From: Dendrolimus kikuchii | Taxonomy: Eukaryota; Arthropoda; Insecta; Lepidoptera; Lasiocampidae | Length of the DNA: 64,000 bases | Direction of reading: 5' to 3' | Assembly: GCA_019925095.2 (NCBI GenBank) | Contig: CM034392.1 | Coordinates: 15,572,387 to 15,636,386, forward strand | Shown: positions 35,514-46,472 of the stretch, in pieces | Layout: every line of letters begins with the position of its first letter | Numbering within the stretch: position 1 is the first letter of the stretch | Translations under genes and position numbers: made by a program | The notes under the pieces: generated by a model | What the model saw: only the letters and a program-made list of their open reading frames with translations | What the model was told of the DNA's origin: nothing | Database searches by the model: none

Positions 35514-35749
35514 CCGTGCGATTCGGACGAGTCCCGAAACGCGAAAAAGCTCGCATTCTTGCTGCGATGCAGCAGTCTTCGACATCGCGGGCGCATGAGC
35601 AAGCAGCTGCTGCAGAGCTGGATGATGCACCTCGGCTACTAGCTCGAGTGGTTCGCGCACACCTTGAAACATGCGAATTCACTCGTGACCGCGTAGCAGC
35701 AATGCGCGCGCGCGCCCGCGACTGTCCCACCTACTCCCAACCGACTTTG
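35514..35749 (+). CDS. E75: E75 hinge exon (DBD C-terminal extension to LBD start)
   Basis: In E75A and E75B it begins AVRFGRVPKREKARILAAMQ (A117 onward in E75A); in E75D it begins PVRFGR. The RFGRVPKREK part is the DBD C-terminal extension that contacts bases 5' of the half-site. It then runs through ELDDAPRLLARVVRAHLETC and the Arg-rich MRARARDCPTYSQPTL. Acceptor TTTGTTACAG; donor TTG|GTAAGC, phase 0. Compared with Drosophila (PTLLACPL) one Leu is absent at the junction. All isoforms share this exon. Confidence 0.95.
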
Positions 35750-35868
35750 GTAAGCATGATATGACTACCTCATTGTATAGTTTTGTTTTTAAATTAAATT
35801 TTTATTTTAATAACATTCAGACATATTTTAAAATAACAATAAATAATATTCGATTTCTGTTGTTATAG
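35750..35868 (+). other. E75: Short E75 intron (119 bases)
   Basis: GTAAGC to TTATAG. AT-rich. Its small size contrasts with the 3-9 kb introns upstream. Confidence 0.9.
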
Positions 35869-37386
35869 GCTTGCCCATTAAATCCTGCGCCAGAGTTGCA
35901 GTCGGAAAAAGAATTCTCCCAGAGGTTCGCACACGTTATTCGTGGTGTGATTGACTTTGCCGGCCTCATCCCCGGATTCCAGCTACTCACCCAGGATGAC
36001 AAATTCACGTTGCTAAAAAGTGGTCTTTTCGACGCATTGTTTGTGCGGCTAATATGTATGTTTGATGCGCCGCTAAATAGTATAATCTGTCTTAATGGAC
36101 AGCTTATGAAAAGAGATTCGATACAGAGTGGCGCCAATGCGAGGTTCCTTGTAGATTCTACATTTAAATTTGCAGAACGTATGAATTCCATGAATCTTAC
36201 TGACGCCGAGATCGGTCTCTTTTGCGCCATAGTATTGATCACTCCAGACAGACCCGGCCTACGCAATGTGGAGCTAGTGGAGAGAATGCATGCGCGGCTC
36301 AAATCGTGTCTACAAACGGTGATAACTCAAAATAGACCTGAGAGACCGGGATTCTTAAGGGAATTAATGGACACTTTGCCTGATTTGCGCACACTCAGCA
36401 CACTCCACACGGAAAAACTGGTCGTTTTTCGTACAGAACATAAGGAATTATTAAGACAGCAGATGTGGGGCGAAGAAGAGGGTATGTCATGGGCCGATTC
36501 GGGAGCTGATGAATCCGCCCGAAGCCCGATCGGTTCCGTATCCAGCAGTGAATCCGGTGAAACAGCTGGAGACTGTGGAACACCTTTACTTGCAGCCACT
36601 CTGGCTGGTCGTAGGCGCCTCGACTCTCGAGGATCTGTCGACGAGGAAGCACTTGGCGTGGCGCATCTAGCACACAACGGTCTCACGGTTACCCCAGTTC
36701 GCCCGCCTCGGTATCGGAAACTCGATTCACCGACAGATTCGGGTATTGAGTCAGGAAATGAAAAACATGAACGGATAGTAGGCACAGGCTCAGGTTGCTC
36801 CAGTCCGCGATCGTCATTAGAAGAGCATTCTGAAGACAGGCGACCCCCTGCGCCTGCAGATGACATGCCTGTGTTGAAACGCGTGCTTCAAGCCCCACCA
36901 TTGTATGGAGGCACTCCTTCCTTGATGGACGAGGCGTACAAACCACACAAAAAGTTCCGTGCGATGCGACGTGACACGGGGGAAGCCGAAGCGCGGCCCG
37001 TCCGGCCGACTCCGTCGCCCCAGCCCCAGCACCCGCACCCCGCAAATGCTGCACACCCAGCGCATTCCCCGCGGCCGGTCCGCGCATCACTATCATCGAC
37101 GCACTCCGTGCTTGCCAAAAGTTTAATGGAAGGTCCGCGCATGACGCCCGAACAGCTGAAGCGCACTGATATTATCCAACAATATATGAGGCGCGGGGAG
37201 TCGACGCCAGCGCCCGAGGGTTGCCCCCTGCGGTCGGGAGCTCTCCTGACGTGCTACCGGGGTGCTTCACCGGCGCCACAGCCCGTTCTGGCACTGCAGG
37301 TGGACGTGACGGACGCCCCCTTGAACCTGTCCAAGAAGTCTCCCTCGCCGCCACGCTCCTTCATGCCACAGATGTTAGAGGCGTGA
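35869..37386 (+). CDS. E75: E75 ligand-binding domain and C-terminal repression tail (last exon)
   Basis: It encodes E75A residues 196-700, ACPLNPAPELQSEKEF to SFMPQMLEA, stop TGA at 37384. The LBD spans about residues 205-400: the FAGLIPGFQLLTQDDKFTLL signature is near 225-244. The LHTEKL histidine (H375) corresponds by motif to the Rev-erb heme-ligand His in MHSEKL. No activating AF-2 helix is evident, as expected for a repressor family. The F-type tail (about 400-700) is Ser/Pro/His-rich and keeps blocks shared with the fly protein: YRKLDSPTDSGIESGNEK, DMPVLKRVLQAPPLY, MDEAYKPHKKFRA, HSVLAKSLM and PLNLSKKSP. The last (residues 679-687) resembles a CtBP-binding motif. The whole LBD and tail are in one exon. 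Confidence 0.97.
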   Translation, partial: ACPLNPAPELQSEKEFSQRFAHVIRGVIDFAGLIPGFQLLTQDDKFTLLKSGLFDALFVRLICMFDAPLNSIICLNGQLMKRDSIQSGANARFLVDSTFKFAERMNSMNLTDAEIGLFCAIVLITPDRPGLRNVELVERMHARLKSCLQTVITQNRPERPGFLRELMDTLPDLRTLSTLHTEKLVVFRTEHKELLRQQMWGEEEGMSWADSGADESARSPIGSVSSSESGETAGDCGTPLLAATLAGRRRLDSRGSVDEEALGVAHLAHNGLTVTPVRPPRYRKLDSPTDSGIESGNEKHERIVGTGSGCSSPRSSLEEHSEDRRPPAPADDMPVLKRVLQAPPLYGGTPSLMDEAYKPHKKFRAMRRDTGEAEARPVRPTPSPQPQHPHPANAAHPAHSPRPVRASLSSTHSVLAKSLMEGPRMTPEQLKRTDIIQQYMRRGESTPAPEGCPLRSGALLTCYRGASPAPQPVLALQVDVTDAPLNLSKKSPSPPRSFMPQMLEA

Positions 37387-37725
37387 GGCCGGCCTGCGGA
37401 GCCGCCCGTCTCCGCCACCCCACCCCGACCTACTTTAAATTAAATAAATTAGTTAATAGTAATCGTTCGCAGATCGTTTTAATATATTATATGTGATAAT
37501 TCGTTTAGGACGCGTGCGTGCGTGGCCGGCGCCGGACGAGGAGAGCGCAATAGACTGAAAAATAATTTAGACTATATAAGTGTAATTTATAATGCAATGC
37601 AGCGCCGGTCGCGGTGTGTTTGTCTGTGTGTATTGTATGTGCGTATGTGAGCGTGCTCAGTCATTTGTTTGTTAATATAATGACAGGTTGTCGAATTAAA
37701 ATAAAACAAATATGTAAAAAATTAT
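37387..37725 (+). other. E75: E75 3' untranslated region
   Basis: It is GC-rich just after the stop, then AT/GT-rich. AATAAA occurs at 37443 (only about 60 bases after the stop) and at 37700. The second is followed by a T-rich stretch and is the more likely cleavage signal, but longer mRNA ends cannot be excluded. Confidence 0.55.
37700..37705 (+). terminator. E75: Probable E75 poly(A) signal
   Basis: AATAAA about 315 bases after the stop codon, with T-rich sequence (TTGATTTTATTTCC) 25-40 bases downstream. Confidence 0.5.
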
Positions 37726-38480
37726 ATATTGATTTTATTTCCCTATCCCTGAAAATAACACCAAAGATAATATAAATATTTTATACATGATATTCACTAT
37801 AAGATACGATTTTGAAAATTTTAGTCTAAACGTGACGTAAATTAATTATATGGATCTGTTTGAACAGTGTTTGAAATCAGGCAATATAGCCAGGCGCATA
37901 AGCATAAAAAATTTCGATTCGAACATCTGTCAATTTGCTGACTTTTTCAAATAATGTCGGAACAGATCTATTTAATAAGTTATAGTAACACTTTGGAAGT
38001 AAGTGACGTTTGCCACGGCACTATATAAAAAGTTATCATGGAGAACTTAATGCTATTATTATTAATATTAATTTAATGAAGGTAGAATGAAAAGACTTGG
38101 GATATTTTCATCGTGAAGCAGTTTACTTTAAATTGAGTCATTCATGTGACAACACTGGTCATTCAATACCAGATAACTTTCTTCATCCAGATCCCGACAA
38201 AAACCTTGCGAATGTTGGCGATCAACCAGGCTAGAGTATGATTTATGCTAGAGCGTGACGAGCGCGAGCCGTGTGATCGTGTACATCAATATGTAGGCTT
38301 CCTGCATGGCCTAGATGCGTGCGTTCTATAAAGTAGCATGAATTGCTTATAAATAAAATATTCTTGAAGTTTGTAATATTGGGCTTCATACGGGACAGCT
38401 TGCACTCATATATTTACTACAAATCATCCTTTAAGTGGTCGTGCACTACTTTTGCCGACATTGAACCGTAGCTGCAAAAA
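37726..38480. other. Non-coding DNA downstream of E75
   Basis: No recognised genes or repeats; one mildly GC-rich spot near 38240-38285. Confidence 0.45.
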
Positions 38481-38627
38481 ATGAAAGGGCGCGTGGCGGT
38501 CGTCGACCGGTCGTCGTTCGGCGTGAGTCGGCGTTTCTTCCGCCCGCACTACCGCTTCTACCTCACCTCAACCAAGGCTGTTCCGCATTATAAGACGTCG
38601 AAAATCACATCGACGAGCACGATTTAG
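38481..38627 (+). CDS. Small unassigned 48-codon ORF
   Basis: ATG in an AAAA context opens a GC-rich frame starting MKGRVAVVDRSSFGVSRRFF and ending STSTI before TAG at 38625. It is basic and aromatic at its centre (RRFFRPHYRFY). No homologue is recognised. It may be chance in a GC-rich patch. Confidence 0.15.
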   Translation: MKGRVAVVDRSSFGVSRRFFRPHYRFYLTSTKAVPHYKTSKITSTSTI

Positions 38628-38696
38628 ACAAGATATACAACTGCAAATAGATCTAACAGCACTATAAATGTTATGTAAGTATTATATATAAGTAAC

Positions 38697-39485
38697 TAGC
38701 GGACCCGACAGACTTCGTTCTGTCAAAAAGATTTGGAATGTGGCAGTTTTTTGTTTCTACCTATTTTATAGCCGGGACAAAAAATTCTCCTGAACAGAAC
38801 CGTCACCCAGGTGATAGGGCGGTGTGTGGGGTTCAGCTCGGGTGACCAAAGTATCTTCGCTTGCACGAACTTTAGCCACCCTTCTGGGACCCACTAAAAA
38901 ACCCCGACTGGGATGTCTGCCAGAGGGGCTTCAAAGTAAAAGGCGAACTTAGAGTTCAAACCTGATTGGAAAATAATCTAAAGGGACAGTGGGAACCTAA
39001 AGGTTACAAATATTTAAAAAGTGGGTGGCTCGCTCGGATAGTGGAGATAATGATCTGCAAAGGAAGTCATGGGGATTTAATAAACATACCTACAACAATC
39101 AACAACTTATTACAACACACAAACTCATCTATGATTGAATTTGAATTTTGTGCAGCGGTAATAAAGTGCAAATTGACTCTTTAGCGTTAGGATCACACCT
39201 ACATTGCATAGACAACAGTGAAAGCTTGTAATTTAATATGAACTTTATTGAATAGCAATAAAGTTCAAATTGACTCTACATTTTAGTTAGAAAACGTTTT
39301 TATGAGAAAAAGAAAAGGGCTGTTTTTAGGGTTTTCCCGGCAATTATTAGAATTTTTCTCGCCGTAAAAACCATCCTTGGACTTCAACGAACATTTAAAA
39401 AAAAGAATTGGCCAAATTGGTCCAGGCGTTGTTGAGTTATGCGCTTACCAACACATTTTGCGATAAATTTTTATGTATATATATA
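38697..39485 (-). mobile_element. Helitron-like non-autonomous element with an internal insertion
   Basis: The left end reads ACTAGCGGACCCGACAGAC, and the right part contains GGTTTTCCCGGCAATTAT, CCATCCTTGGACTTCAACG and GCGCTTACCAACACATTTTG. These are standard blocks of a common lepidopteran repeat whose terminus is the CTAGT end, so the element reads on the minus strand. Roughly 38785-39290 does not fit the element and looks like a nested insertion. It contains a direct repeat (AAATTGACTCT at 39170 and 39267) and an 11-bp hairpin (39240-39266). Confidence 0.5.
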
Positions 39486-40052
39486 AAAATGAAAATAAAC
39501 TTGAAGTATAAGCCGCGCGCAGGTTCGCCGATGACTGCTTACTATTATTGTATATACTATATAAAGTATATGCAATAATACATTTAGAAAATACATTTGC
39601 AACAACTCAACTATTTATGTAACCTTTTTTCGCGTGACATCGTGAGGCTATCGGCAAACCTTCTGCGCACGGTTAGTACATCAAATCCATCATTTTGTTG
39701 TCTAAACAGTTTTATAAATTATAAAAGCTTGTCGCGAAATCCCTTTTACACAGGAAATATCTTTTGCAGGGACAAAGCAGTCTCGTGGCAAGCTTTTATT
39801 GTTAACTTTTAAAACATATGTTTTACTTAGCACCGACATCAAGATGTTTTAGAAAATATTACGTTTTTGATTATTTTTTCTTCCTTATTTTTAAGTCTGT
39901 TTTATTTTTGATAAAAAAAATATTTTAAACTTAGACGACTTCAAGTAAAGAACAAGTTTGCCATTGAATTCACACCACCTATATATAAAAAATCATTAAA
40001 AAGATGGTTTCAATCGAGAGAATTTTTAAAACCTTTAGCGATACCCCACCTG
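39486..40052. other. Non-coding AT-rich DNA
   Basis: Nothing assignable. The plus ORF 39597-39812 has no family likeness. Confidence 0.4.
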
Positions 40053-40195
40053 TACATACATACATACATAACTTCACGCCAGTTCCCTTGCGGGGTAGGC
40101 ATGAACAACAAGGGCGCCATTCAGGCTTATTCTTACACACCTCACTTGCTTCTTTGACATTCATAGCTCTTGACATGCACGCTCGCTCATACCCC
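40053..40195 (-). mobile_element. LINE 3' end with ATGT-type tail (copy b)
   Basis: The minus-strand frame gives ACMSRAMNVKEASEVCKNKP and then EWRP before a frameshift. It is followed by the shared end and a (TATG)n tail on the minus strand (40053-40070). Same family as 10891. Confidence 0.7.
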
Positions 40196-40499
40196 ACCTG
40201 TCTATGAATTATATGTGTATACACACGCATGTACTATGTACACTAATTTTTTCATCTTTTATTTACACGTTTAGCGGCTACTATTAAGTAAGTAAAGTTT
40301 ATTCACGATTTTACTACTCCATTGTGTAACAGCAAATATAATAAAAAAAAACTGTCAAATTTAATTTATAACTATAAACTCAGTAGTGTAAAAATTACAA
40401 TAAAGGTAGATACAATATTACATGCCGTTTATGACAAGTTCGATTAGATGGCCATGAAAAAAAGTACAAGTAATTACGTGTTTATATCCGTTAAAGCAT

Positions 40500-42120
40500 G
40501 GCTTTAATTATACATAAGATGTCTGCAAATCAGCTGGTCCCAATAATATATCACCTAGGTTTCATACCAATTGTGCATCGATTATTACGCTGCCATTACC
40601 TCTTTTATTTACAAAGTCAATATCATCTGGGATTGTACAGATTTATGGAAATCTGCATTTATAACTCTTGTATTTAAAAAAGGCTCTAAGTCTGAAATAA
40701 CAAACTATAAACCGATATCAAAGCTCTGTATTGTGGCCAAAGTCCTTGAAAGAATAGTATATAATCAGATCTATCGTCCCTTATCTAATACTAATAATTA
40801 GTCCATATCAATATGGTTTTTTGAGAGGTATATCGACTGTTATTTATAAATCTAGTTTTAGTCAATGACTATAATAATATATATAACCTTAAATATCAAC
40901 AGAGGAAAACAAGTTGATGTTATTTATATACACAGATGACAGCTAAGCACTTGGTCGTATTAAGCACAGTACTCTTCTTTATAAGATTAAGTACATAGGC
41001 ATACGCGCATATCTATTAAGATGGTTTTCTTCTTATATTAATAGGTCGCAGGCAGTCGTTTTGAGTAGTTGTATATCAAGTTCGGTGAAGATTCCGAGCG
41101 GAGTCCCACAAGGCTCTTTGCTTGGGCCTCTAATTTTTATTATTTATGTCAATGACATTGAGCACTGTCTACGAACATCCAAACTATTGTGCTTTGCCGA
41201 CGACATGAAAATCTTAACCACCATATTCTCAGTCGATGATATGTGTGATCTTCAGGACGATTTACTGCGTCTTGAATAATATTGCTCTATTAATTAATTA
41301 GATCTAAATCCGCTTAAATGCTCCATCGTCATGTATACACGAAAAGAGAATTTAATTTCAACCTATTATACCTAATGTGGCCAGGTATTAGCAAAGTCTA
41401 ACGGCATCCGTGACTTAGGTGTGTACCATAATAATAAGTTAGTGTTCGACGTCCATATCTATTATACCGTCAGGAAAGCCTCTCAGACCTTGGGTTTTAT
41501 TATGCAAATTTTGTACTGCTTTAACGAAATCAAAATATCAAAAATTTTATACTGCCGTTACGTCAGAAGTCACTGGGAGTATCACATATGGAACCCACGA
41601 CATAACAAATACATTGATTTATGCTTTAGGGTAAAGACCCAGTATTCTAGCGAATTATATTTAGACCTCTGTAAGAAGTTTCATCTTTTACCACTCGAGG
41701 ATCGGCGAGATATAGCTGACTATACTCGTATTAAAAATTATTTCGTCTGATATACACTGTCCAAATCTATTAAGTGAAATCAACTTTAACGTTCCGATCA
41801 AGTCTGTACGTTATAATTTGCCAATAAATATACCTGTTAGTTCTACTAACTATAGGCAGAATGCATTTCTAGTTCCAGTAAGCGACTATTTAAATAAGAT
41901 AAGTAAGCAGCATAAAGTTGACCTATTTGGGATCAGTCTTTCGGTAGCGAAGCGATGTTTAAGCCATATTTTTATTACTAGTTTTATAATGTACTATAGC
42001 TATGCATGCGTGGTACATAATCAAAATTTTATTCACGAAAACCTGTAATTCGCTTTCTGTATCAATTTCAAAGGTTTATTCGTGTGTATTAGCTGTAGGT
42101 TTTCTAACACTAAATAAATA
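40500..42120 (+). mobile_element. Decayed LINE: reverse transcriptase domain to 3' end
   Basis: Broken frames read in order: SAGPNNISPRF-like start (about 40527); FKKGSKSEITNYKPISKLC (RT block, about 40670); PYQYGF-like (about 40805); SGVPQGSLLGPLIFIIYVND then CFADD (41090-41210), the RT catalytic block with F in place of the usual Y; LGFIMQILYC; HLLPLEDRRD; and NYRQNAFLVP (41848). The tail is TAAATAAATAA. Jockey/CR1-like by overall pattern. Several stops and frameshifts mean it is inactive. A related 3' end is at 46790. Confidence 0.8.
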
Positions 42121-42296
42121 ACCACAACGAAAATCTACGAAAATACTATGTATATTAACGTACTGAGACATTATCATAATATCTCAATTATTTACTATGA
42201 ACCTCAAAATGAAACACAATTTTCTATAACAACCCTTTCTGCCAAGCAACTATTACTCAGTCTACGCTAATCATGATGTATTCCAAAATCGCATCG

Positions 42297-42300
<4 letters not shown>

Positions 42301-42374
<74 letters not shown>
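42301..42374. repeat. (TA)n microsatellite
   Basis: Pure TA dinucleotides over 74 bases. Confidence 0.97.
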
Positions 42375-42379
<5 letters not shown>

Positions 42380-42703
42380 TACTCTTTGATCGCATCCTAA
42401 CCTGAATCAGGCGTTAGCGTTTGTAGAAAACGAATCGACAGCTAGTTAGCGTTTGACATTTGGTGAAGCCCTCAGGTGACATAGCGATCAAACACGAATC
42501 TATACCTTGTTAAAAAAAGATTTGAAACTAGTCAAAATAGTCAGATTTATGCGCTCTACAATATTTCATTCGAAAAGCTGCACTGCGCATGCGTTTTATT
42601 TATTTTATTTTTTATTGCTGCAGCTCAGCAAACAGGCCGACGGTCTCAAGGCCGGCTGAAGGCTGATGTGTCTTTTAATATGGAACATGTATATAATTCT
42701 ATG
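42375..42703. other. Non-coding DNA with a repeat scrap
   Basis: CAGCAAACAGGCCGACGGTC at about 42626 resembles the A-tail end of the repeat at 59690, in reverse. Otherwise nothing. Confidence 0.35.
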
Positions 42704-42907
42704 CCCCGTTCACGATAACTTGATGCGCAGGGTTACCAACAATCAAAAACATCTAAAATTGCGACAATTACTAGAAAATTCCAACAAAATTTAAAATAAT
42801 TTACGTTTTGTAATAATCTTTATTTATAACCTATTTTATGACATGATACAAGTGATGTAAATTTTTAAAATTTGCTAACCCTGCGCATCAATTTATCGTG
42901 AACGGGG
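42704..42907. mobile_element. MITE-like element, 204 bp, 36-bp terminal inverted repeats
   Basis: The left TIR (42704-42739) begins CCCCGTTCACGATAACTTGA. The right end (42872-42907), reverse-complemented, begins CCCCGTTCACGATAAATTGA. Over 36 bases the arms differ at two positions. The core is AT-rich and non-coding. Target-site duplication is unclear (TATAA-like AT-rich flanks). High arm identity suggests fairly recent insertion. Confidence 0.8.
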
Positions 42908-45212
42908 AGAGTATAACATAAAAAATATGACATCTTTGTCGCCATAGAAACAGGCCTATAACTATATTTATTTACATTTTAGTTATGAATTTTATTTAAT
43001 AAAGAATATTAGAAATAGGCGATAAATTTTAAAACAGGGAAACGCACTAATTTTATCTCTATCAAAAAATCGCAATAAATTTTTCAACAAATGCTCATTT
43101 ACTGATGTTTTAGAATTATAAAATCCTATTACCTGTCCTGACAGCGCGCCTAAACGGCGACGTTTATGTCACCCTAATCTGATTAGTACAAAATTGAAAT
43201 TTAACATTAAGTAACTACTTTTATGCTAAAATTCAATTTCTTAAAATCATTTTGTTTGTATACTAATAAATAATTGATTAAAAAACACAAAAATAATAAC
43301 TGTAATATTCATATTCATTTATATAAAAAAAATATTTAAAAACCTTATTAAAATTTGAGGCGTAACAGGAACGTGCGACTTTTTAATTTTACCCATTACG
43401 ATAAATATCATTTTTAAATTCAGTTTGCCTATGAGTCTTGTTAAAAAATATTTTACTATTTACGTGCCGTCTGTAAAAAGTAAGAAAAAGATAATATGAT
43501 CGATGTGAAATCTACTGGGCAACAAGGTTCCATATTATTTGTTATTTTTGCCTTAATTTAGCAATTTAGTGGACTAAATCACTGAGCTACAATAAACGTT
43601 TCTCAAACTTAAAATATAAATTATCATCAGAAGTTTTGGCTATATCGGATCTATAGTGTATTCAGTTTTATTCATAATTTAGTAAATTACGAGCCTTAAG
43701 TCATAAAAATAATTATGCTTCATTAACGTGGCGAAATTATATTCAGTAATTATAAATTACAAGGTGATTGGTGATTTATTTATAATATTTTTTTAACTTA
43801 AACTAGGTACCGAATTAAGGAAATCTATTTCTGTAATTGTCCTTAGTCGGAAATATAAACTAACTACAAACGTAGTTTTAATCTTTACTAACAAGTTACA
43901 TGGATCTAAGATATCCGAAATACTTAATTCTTGTAAATAAACTGGAGCTTCCTTACCTATGTTTGTGTCCGTAAAGCTCGAAATTAGTCTATGGTTTAAC
44001 TTCCTAATAATATAATTAATATCAGACTGAGGCATAATGAAGCGTAGCTAAGTCTAAACCCAGCTACGCTATATATACTAGCTAACTAGTGTATAAATAA
44101 AATTGATAACAATTATCTATTGCAGTCGCATTTGCAATGCTCGAATGGAATTTGCCAGAAATGTTATTGACCGGTGAACGGGGTGGTCGCGGTGCATCGG
44201 CGCAGTGGTGGCCATGCACTTGACTCGCCGCCGGTGCATCGTCCGTGGAGCGACACGCGCCGACACCCTCCTCATACCACGGCGCACGCTCGCCCCGCTC
44301 CGTTCCTCCACTGCACCTTGGACTCTCAACATTATATTTAATCTTTTTAGAACTATATTAATCCTTCCTCGAAAATAACAGCTATAGAAAGATCAATTAA
44401 AATCCGTACTAATATGTATTATAATGGGAAAGGATCTCTGTCTGTGGGGTTTTCACGACTAAATAGTTGAACGTATACATAGTTTAACGCGGAGAAAACT
44501 ATAAGCTACCTTTTGTCTTTCGAGTGACAGTAATTAGGTATCACTTCACTGAATGCTTACAATCTAGCATGTAATGGTAAGTAATACAACTGTAATAACC
44601 TAACATACTTAAATAAACTACATATACAAGAATGTGTCCATTTGCACTTTAGTTAGCGACTATTTTCATTCAAATAATTTTGTATCATAATAAAATCTTA
44701 AGTTATGGATATAACAATGCATGTTTAGGCCAAAGTAAAAAAAAGACAAAGTTGCGGGAATTAGCTAGCGGTAATAATCATGTGCCCAGGAAGTCTGAAA
44801 GCTCAATTATTGTATTTCCTAGAATATAAAGCACGCGTGCATTGAAACCAATTTATCCATAAGGTTGTAATTCGGGAAGTATCGACACCTTAAGATTTCT
44901 ATGGAAGTGAAGAAGTCAACAAGTTTTAACATTGCAAACTACGTTTGTAAGTCATTGTATCTGTTCAAAGGTGTCAAAGCCAGGGGGGGGTTTCAAATAA
45001 AACACCCGGAAGAACGCAGACATTTTATTGTATATAACATAACCAGTATAATAATGTCCACATCAGCGAACCATACCGCGATGTAATTCGCCTGTGGCGC
45101 CCTCTCGTTGTATGAAAATGAAACTGACACTTGTGGTGTCGTTGACACATTAATGCTCTAGAGTAACAAATGTAGATAAAACATGAACAGTATCAATGTT
45201 TAAAAATAAAAA
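42908..45212. other. Non-coding AT-rich DNA; GC-rich patch 44150-44330
   Basis: The 71-codon minus ORF (44117-44332) lies in the GC-rich patch and is Arg/Met-rich without family likeness. A 9-bp hairpin (AGCGTAGCT and its complement) is at 44041-44070. Nothing else assigned. Confidence 0.4.
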
Positions 45213-45550
45213 AAATGTGTGTGTGCAGTTCACACGCAGTAGAAGTGAAACAAACTGTGACAAGGGATGGGAGGGATTCTAAATTTCGTGACTTCACATT
45301 TCATATATTATATCGTTATAATTAATATATTTCAGTTTTAAAACACGAAATTTGAAGTATTAACGAAAAACTTTCAATACATTCCAACTCTATCTGCATG
45401 GGGATTGTGTTTAAATTATTAAATTTAATGCATTTTATCTCATTTTCTTGCAGGCAAGTCCTATAGAATTATGTATTTATCTCTTTTAGTGTCGCTTTGT
45501 CGTTTCATCGAATTTCAAATCACAACAATTCTAAAGAAGTTTTACTTCCA
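45213..45550 (+). repeat. Interspersed repeat, uninterrupted copy
   Basis: The head is GTGTGTGCAGTTCACACGCA then GTAGAAGTGAAAC. The tail is AGTCCTATAGAATTATG then TTTTAGTGTCGCTTTGTCG. Head and tail both recur at 53549-54860, which shows they belong to one element. Confidence 0.65.
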
Positions 45551-45730
45551 AAATCGATATTACTTCATTCACTTACGATTGGTAGATGTATTTTTTATAG
45601 ACATGTAGTCTTAGTATAATACTTATATAATAAACGAATTTGCAGACTGGTGCTACTTGTTATGATACGTGATAGACACTAGGAATAATAATAATTGAAA
45701 TTATTTTATTTTGGCTGTCTATGTGTTACC

Positions 45731-45814
45731 AAAGCCTAAATGGCACTCTGTTGTTCGTGCCTACCCCGCAAGGGAACTGGCGTGAAGTTATGTATGTATG
45801 TATGTATGTATGTG
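45731..45814 (+). mobile_element. LINE 3' end with ATGT-type tail (copy c, 5'-truncated)
   Basis: It begins at AAGCCTAAATGGCACTCTG and is identical in that stretch to the end of the copy at 10891, through the stop and (TATG)n tail. This is near-perfect identity to copy a over about 60 bases. Confidence 0.7.
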
Positions 45815-45834
45815 TTACCAGTTTAGACCTTGAC

Positions 45835-46100
45835 TTTTCTGTAATTGCTCTTGTTAGTGTATTTCTAACTTCACCACCAATCTGTTTGGGCCGTTTGGGG
45901 CGGAGACTTTGGGCCCATGGGGTCCCAAGTGCCCACAAATTCAAAGTATTAAAAACGTCTGGTTGATACAACAGGAGACTGGAAGGTTGGAGCTTACCTC
46001 GCTCAAAGGACTAGCCTCTGTATCCAGCGAGGTAATGCTGCCAGCCTCCTAGGTACAATGCCCAGTGGCAGTGGTCTAGTGGGGCTGGACTTTAGTATAG
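45835..46100 (+). mobile_element. LINE polymerase C-terminal remnant
   Basis: A frame gives TGDWKVGAYLAQRTSLCIQR then GNAASLLGTMPSG. It is preceded, after a shift, by a FGAETLGPWGPK-like segment. The AYLxQRxSxxIQRGNAAS pattern is one I associate with insect LINE polymerase C-termini. It is truncated on the right by an AT microsatellite. Confidence 0.55.
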
Positions 46101-46107
46101 GTTTTAT

Positions 46108-46109
46108 AC

Positions 46110-46194
<85 letters not shown>
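46108..46194. repeat. (TA)n microsatellite
   Basis: TA run with one TG interruption. Confidence 0.95.
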
Positions 46195-46198
<4 letters not shown>

Positions 46199-46472
46199 AA
46201 GTTTTATTTTTAGTAGTTTAATGTTATAAATAAATTACGTCACATCTATTTTACTTGATTAAATATTGGGTTAGAAGGAGTACATAATTGAGTAGAAAGA
46301 TAGACATAGCCGGTAAGGGCACAAAAAATAAGGAAACTTATAATCTTTAAAGTGGACAAACGCTATACAAATAATAAAATTATTGGAAAGAATAGGGAGG
46401 TGATAGTTATTCAACATGGTAGTGTTTAAAAATACTTGTATTTAAAAATTATTTTCTTATCCACGTGACATA

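Noticed and set aside
36327..36866. 179-codon minus-strand ORF inside the E75 last exon
   Set aside because: It is an antisense shadow of the well-supported LBD/tail coding sequence.
42301..42374. CRISPR-like or regulatory array
   Set aside because: It is a plain TA microsatellite with no spacer structure.
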